A stretch of 64,000 nucleotides of DNA from Luzula sylvatica (taxonomy: Eukaryota; Streptophyta; Magnoliopsida; Poales; Juncaceae), in NCBI GenBank assembly GCA_946800325.1, contig OX326957.1:16118591-16182590 (forward strand). Direction: 5' to 3'. Positions 60,335-64,000 of the stretch are shown in pieces; the first letter of the stretch is position 1, and every line of letters begins with the position of its first letter. Below the pieces are notes generated by a model, which worked only from the letters and a program-made list of their open reading frames with translations, did no database searches and had not been told where the DNA came from. A program made the position numbers and the translations under genes.

Positions 60335-62100
60335 AAACAAAAATACTGCAATGTACAGGTTATTATGGGGTCCGTTTCGGTAGCGCTTTTGTTCGTATTT
60401 TTCACAAATTATAGTTGAAATATAATTAGAACCAAAATGGAAATTTTAGAAAATGGATTAAAAAAAATAAAAATATTAGAATTAATAACATGAGCTTTTA
60501 CATATGGGCTTGGGCCTTCGAATTAGTTTTAGTTTCTTCTTTTACTTCTGTCTTTGTTCCTTTGAAATCATGCAATTTTCATTTTTATTCACGCCAAAAG
60601 TTAGCATAAAAATATAAGTCGTGTGCCTGTAGAATAATATGTGTTATAAAAAGCAAATAAATGCTTTATGATATGTATGTTGTTTATGAATGAGAATGAG
60701 AGTGAGAAGTAAAAGATTGATCAGATGAGATATTAGAGAAAATCAATTTGCATAATATAATACAACGTTGCATGGTTTCGTATCACCTCTCCCCGAGTGC
60801 AGGTTAGCGAAGCCGATCTTTCTTAGATCCCTCTCCGGTTGGAAGGTATCAAAACACCAATTTAGACTGAATAATTCTCATGATTTTTTAAACAGAATAA
60901 TTAAGCATATCCTATGAGGAAAAATTAAATTGAGAGAATTATGAGAAATAGAGAGGTCTTTGTATGGTGAAGCACAAAAAGTAGGATGAGTATCAACCGC
61001 AAATGCGGTTTTACAAACCGGTTATAGGAACATCAAACTTCTAGAAACTATAAAATACATTACAGTTGGTTCAATGGAATCTGTCTATGAGGCAAACTTT
61101 GATGTTTGTACACGTAGAATATATAAGAATATATAGGAACAAAGCATATTTTTTCTTATACATAATTCAAATAAAAAGTTCATTATGGGTCAATAACTCA
61201 TGAAGTAAATTTTTTTTTATCAATTAACATGCAAATTCACGCGAGTCATTTGTGTAATCAATATAAGATAAAACAAAATATTAAAAAATCAATATAAGAT
61301 AAAACCATTGTCATGATGCCACAAAGTTTGATGATATTTTTCCTTCACTAGAAAAATGATTCCTTTTCTTTTGAATTATCTTTTTATGATTTTTCATCGA
61401 TCATAATTCAAATTCAGTTATCCAACAATTTCCACCTGACTTCGTCACCACATCAAACAAAGGAGAGAGAGAATTGAGAGAGTTTAATCGAAAGTGAAGT
61501 CTGTATTAGTTTGGTAATAATTGAATTTAACAAAGATAAATATGATATCAGTAACTTCAGAAAGATAAATATGTTATTTAGACGAGTTAATATGAATAAA
61601 AGCATTATGCTCCGAGCGTAATTATCATTCGAAATGGAAAAATAAGGTTTAATTATGTAATTAAGGACCCTTTGTATCGTGTTCCGTCAAGAATAAAACT
61701 ATATTTTGTTGGATATGATATGTTATGTTTGTACCGATTATATAGCGAAACTAATCAATCATATTTGTTTCTCGACTCGAACTTTTACTGATCTAGATGT
61801 CTTTGCTCGAAACATCCTTAAAATTCAAACTCGAAACTAAACGAGACCCGATTACAACTCAAATTAGTAATTAATTGCAAAAATATAACTCGAGCTAAAA
61901 GAGCGTCCACAAGAGAGAGTAGCCCAATCGGATCCCCTGCTCGTGCGTTTAATCTTGCCACTCCTTGGGTTGCTGTTAGACTCGTTTGCAGAAAAAATAA
62001 TGAATCAATTTTGCTAATATATTGACAGACCAAATCAATTAAATTATCAAAATCTTTTGATATTTGATTGAACAATCCATAAAGGAGATCCCAGTTCTAC

Positions 62101-62899
62101 TCATAAAACTTGTGAGTTTCGAATGCTTTCCATTAATCTTCTAAAATAAGATATAGGTATAAAATAAGATATAGGAATGTCAAACTAAAATCTTATGTAA
62201 ATACAAGATATGAGATAAACCAAATAAAAATATATAAAGAAAAGCAAGGTCAAATAAATAAGATTTATAGAAAATATATTATAAGGAATGAATTTATACT
62301 TAAGTAATGTTAAATTTCAAATAACCAAAATGTACGAAATGACTTTGAACTAGTGCCCTAAAATACGCAACTTAATATATAAGAGAATGACTTTGGACTA
62401 GTGCTCCAAGTTGAATAATCATCAAATTCATTTTTAGAAGCCTTTTCAAGGTGAAATCCATTTTGAATAGAAATATATTATTTTTAGACTTAATATATAG
62501 TTTCCAAAACAAATGTATTACTTTTAATATCAAAATAGCATATTAGGGTCATTATATCATTGTTAGGATCAATATACATTTTTCGTGTCAACGCAACTTT
62601 TCCCCAATTATTATATTATATTCATGATCTATATATATCATTTTCGGGATAACTATTTTCAGAGTTAATATAATGTTTTGAGAGTTATTGTACTATTACC
62701 AAAGGTCATAAATATTTTTTTCAGGTTCAATAGATAATTTTCAGTGTTATTATATCATTTTTAGAATTATAATATATTATTAGTATCAAGAATTTTATAT
62801 ATTTAGAGAAATATATGAATTTTATAATTTAAAAAATCTCATTTTCGAAAACGTATTTTAATTTATATTTTGGAAATAATATTTATTGCTACATCAATA
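62101..62899. repeat. AT-rich DNA with degenerate ~20-25-bp repeats
   Basis: From about 62485 to 62790, diverged units of the form TTAATATATCATTTTCAGGG recur. Otherwise AT-rich, no coding signal. Confidence 0.5.
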
Positions 62900-64000
62900 A
62901 AGAATACTGGATATAAGATTTATGCACGGTAAGGAGGTGTTCGACGATCATCAGGGCTGATCCATTAGTGTTAATTTTGAAGTCCGAACTTCGTATCCGG
63001 GTCTACGACAAAAAAAAATATACATAATATAATTTATAAAATTTGAATTCTATTTTAACAAATTACATAGTATAATATATACAAATATAGGGTCAATTAT
63101 TAAAAATTGAGATTTGTTTATGATTTGGTTTTGGGATTTTTAAAATCTCGGGACGGCTCTGACGATCGCTACATTTGCTCCACGTGCTTGATGATTAGGT
63201 ACATAATACTTTTTTGATCTCTCTATCGTCGGATTTATGTACGGCAGAGAGACGGAGACGTTCGTTCCGTAATTTCACAAAAACACAAGTCAATTTGTTT
63301 GACGTGATGCACTACATCATAGCCTTGCGAATGGGATCTTTTTGTTTTTAAGATCGTCGGGCTAAATATATTGCAATGCACAGCTTAATATGGGGTCATT
63401 TCGGTAGCTTTTGTCCATATTTTTCACAAATTTCATATTGTAATTGAAATATAATTAGAATTATGTTAGACAATAAAAAAAATGAAAAGAATAGAATTAA
63501 TAACACGAGTTTTTAGACATGGGCTTGGGCCTCTAGAATTAATTTCATCTTTTGCTTCAGTGTTTTTCCTTTTTTTTTTTTTTTTTTGATATCATGCCAT
63601 TTTCATTTCTAATCATGCCAAAAGTTTTCATAAAAATCTAACAAGTCGTGAACGTATAGAACAATGCATGTGTTATAAAAAGAAAATAAATGCTTTATTA
63701 TCTCTGTATATTGTTCTATGAATGAGAATGAGAAATAAAAGATTGATCGGATGAGACATTAGAAAAAATCAATTTGCATAATCTGGTATGATGTTGCATG
63801 GTTTCGTATCACCTCTCCATGAGTGCTGGTTGGCGAAACCGATCTTTTTTGCGTCCACAAGAGAGAGCAGCCCAATCGAATCTCCTGCTCGTGCGTTTAA
63901 TCTTGCCACTCGTTGGGTCGCTGTTAGACTCATTTGCAGAAAAAATAATGACTCAATTTTGTTCATATATGACTGACGAAATCAATTAAAGTATCAAAAT
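62900..64000. repeat. Direct duplication, right copy (runs off the window)
   Basis: Shares blocks with 58400-62100 in the same order but is more compact. 63769-63989 has open frames in three readings around CGTGCGTTTAATCTTGCCAC. They recur in the left copy with changes, but no start, splice or family evidence supports a gene. Confidence 0.65.

Larger units (their letters stand above)
58400..62100. repeat. Direct duplication, left copy
   Basis: Blocks shared with 62900-64000: GGAGGTGTTCGACAAT (58502), GATTTATGTACGG (58612), TTTCGGTAGC (60374), CATGGTTTCGTATCACCTCTC (60773, one base beyond the quoted common core), and a block from GCGTCCACAAGAGAGAG (61903). The copies differ by indels. In the left copy a hAT-like element (58747) and a MITE (60072) are inserted. 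No gene is supported; the small frames at 61818-62075 are open on one strand only by chance. Confidence 0.7.

Noticed and set aside
63769..63989. Overlapping open frames on both strands (for example with SPIESPARAFNLATRWVAV)
   Set aside because: Present with changes in the duplicate at 61818-62075, open in several frames at once, no recognisable family and no splice or start support.

Overview
The window is nuclear DNA of a flowering plant, most likely a eudicot. The reasons are two intron-rich genes with plant-type products (a SCAMP and a katanin p80/KTN80), AT-rich intergenic DNA, and a dense mix of plant transposons: a Ty3-like LTR element, L1-type LINEs, CACTA, hAT, Mutator-like MITEs and Helitrons. 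I cannot name the genus from the sequence.

Layout. 1-2093: 3' part of a Ty3-like LTR retrotransposon, with an unusual repeat-rich reading frame, a polypurine tract and a 314-bp LTR. 2094-3805: relic of a plant gene, ending in a broken SIN3 paired-amphipathic-helix exon. 4490-5120: ends of a CACTA and a hAT element. About 5190-48200: a large array of diverged copies of one AT-rich macro-repeat. The best copies are head to tail with spacings of about 4.5 and 4.9 kb. Each carries inverted arms up to about 2 kb long around a centre that holds a decayed two-exon gene fragment I do not recognise. The array has been hit repeatedly by other elements. The hits are a 6.3-kb, nearly intact L1-type LINE with a 15-bp target duplication (40466-46783), three truncated LINEs, several hAT elements with 8-bp duplications, MITEs, and Helitron-like ends. 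One Helitron-bounded segment (20796-23136) carries two exons of a calcineurin B-like (CBL) calcium-sensor gene.

48779-50849 and 51989-55298 are the only two convincing host genes. Both are on the minus strand and both could be assembled exon by exon with GT-AG junctions. SCAMP has 8 coding exons and 302 residues (membrane trafficking, four membrane spans, N-terminal NPF motifs). KTN80 has 13 coding exons and 732 residues (microtubule-severing katanin regulatory subunit, WD40 propeller plus C-terminal con80 domain). They are separate genes in tandem and share no obvious function.

55299-64000 is gene-free. It holds a short Helitron, two related 9-bp-duplication MITEs, a 1.25-kb hAT-like element and a direct duplication (about 58.4-62.1 kb against 62.9-64.0 kb) that runs off the window.

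I see no CRISPR array, no operon and no tRNA or rRNA gene. The points most worth following are the macro-repeat array with its unknown exon pair, the Helitron capture of CBL exons, and the Cys/Trp-rich, acidic-repeat open frame next to the LTR.
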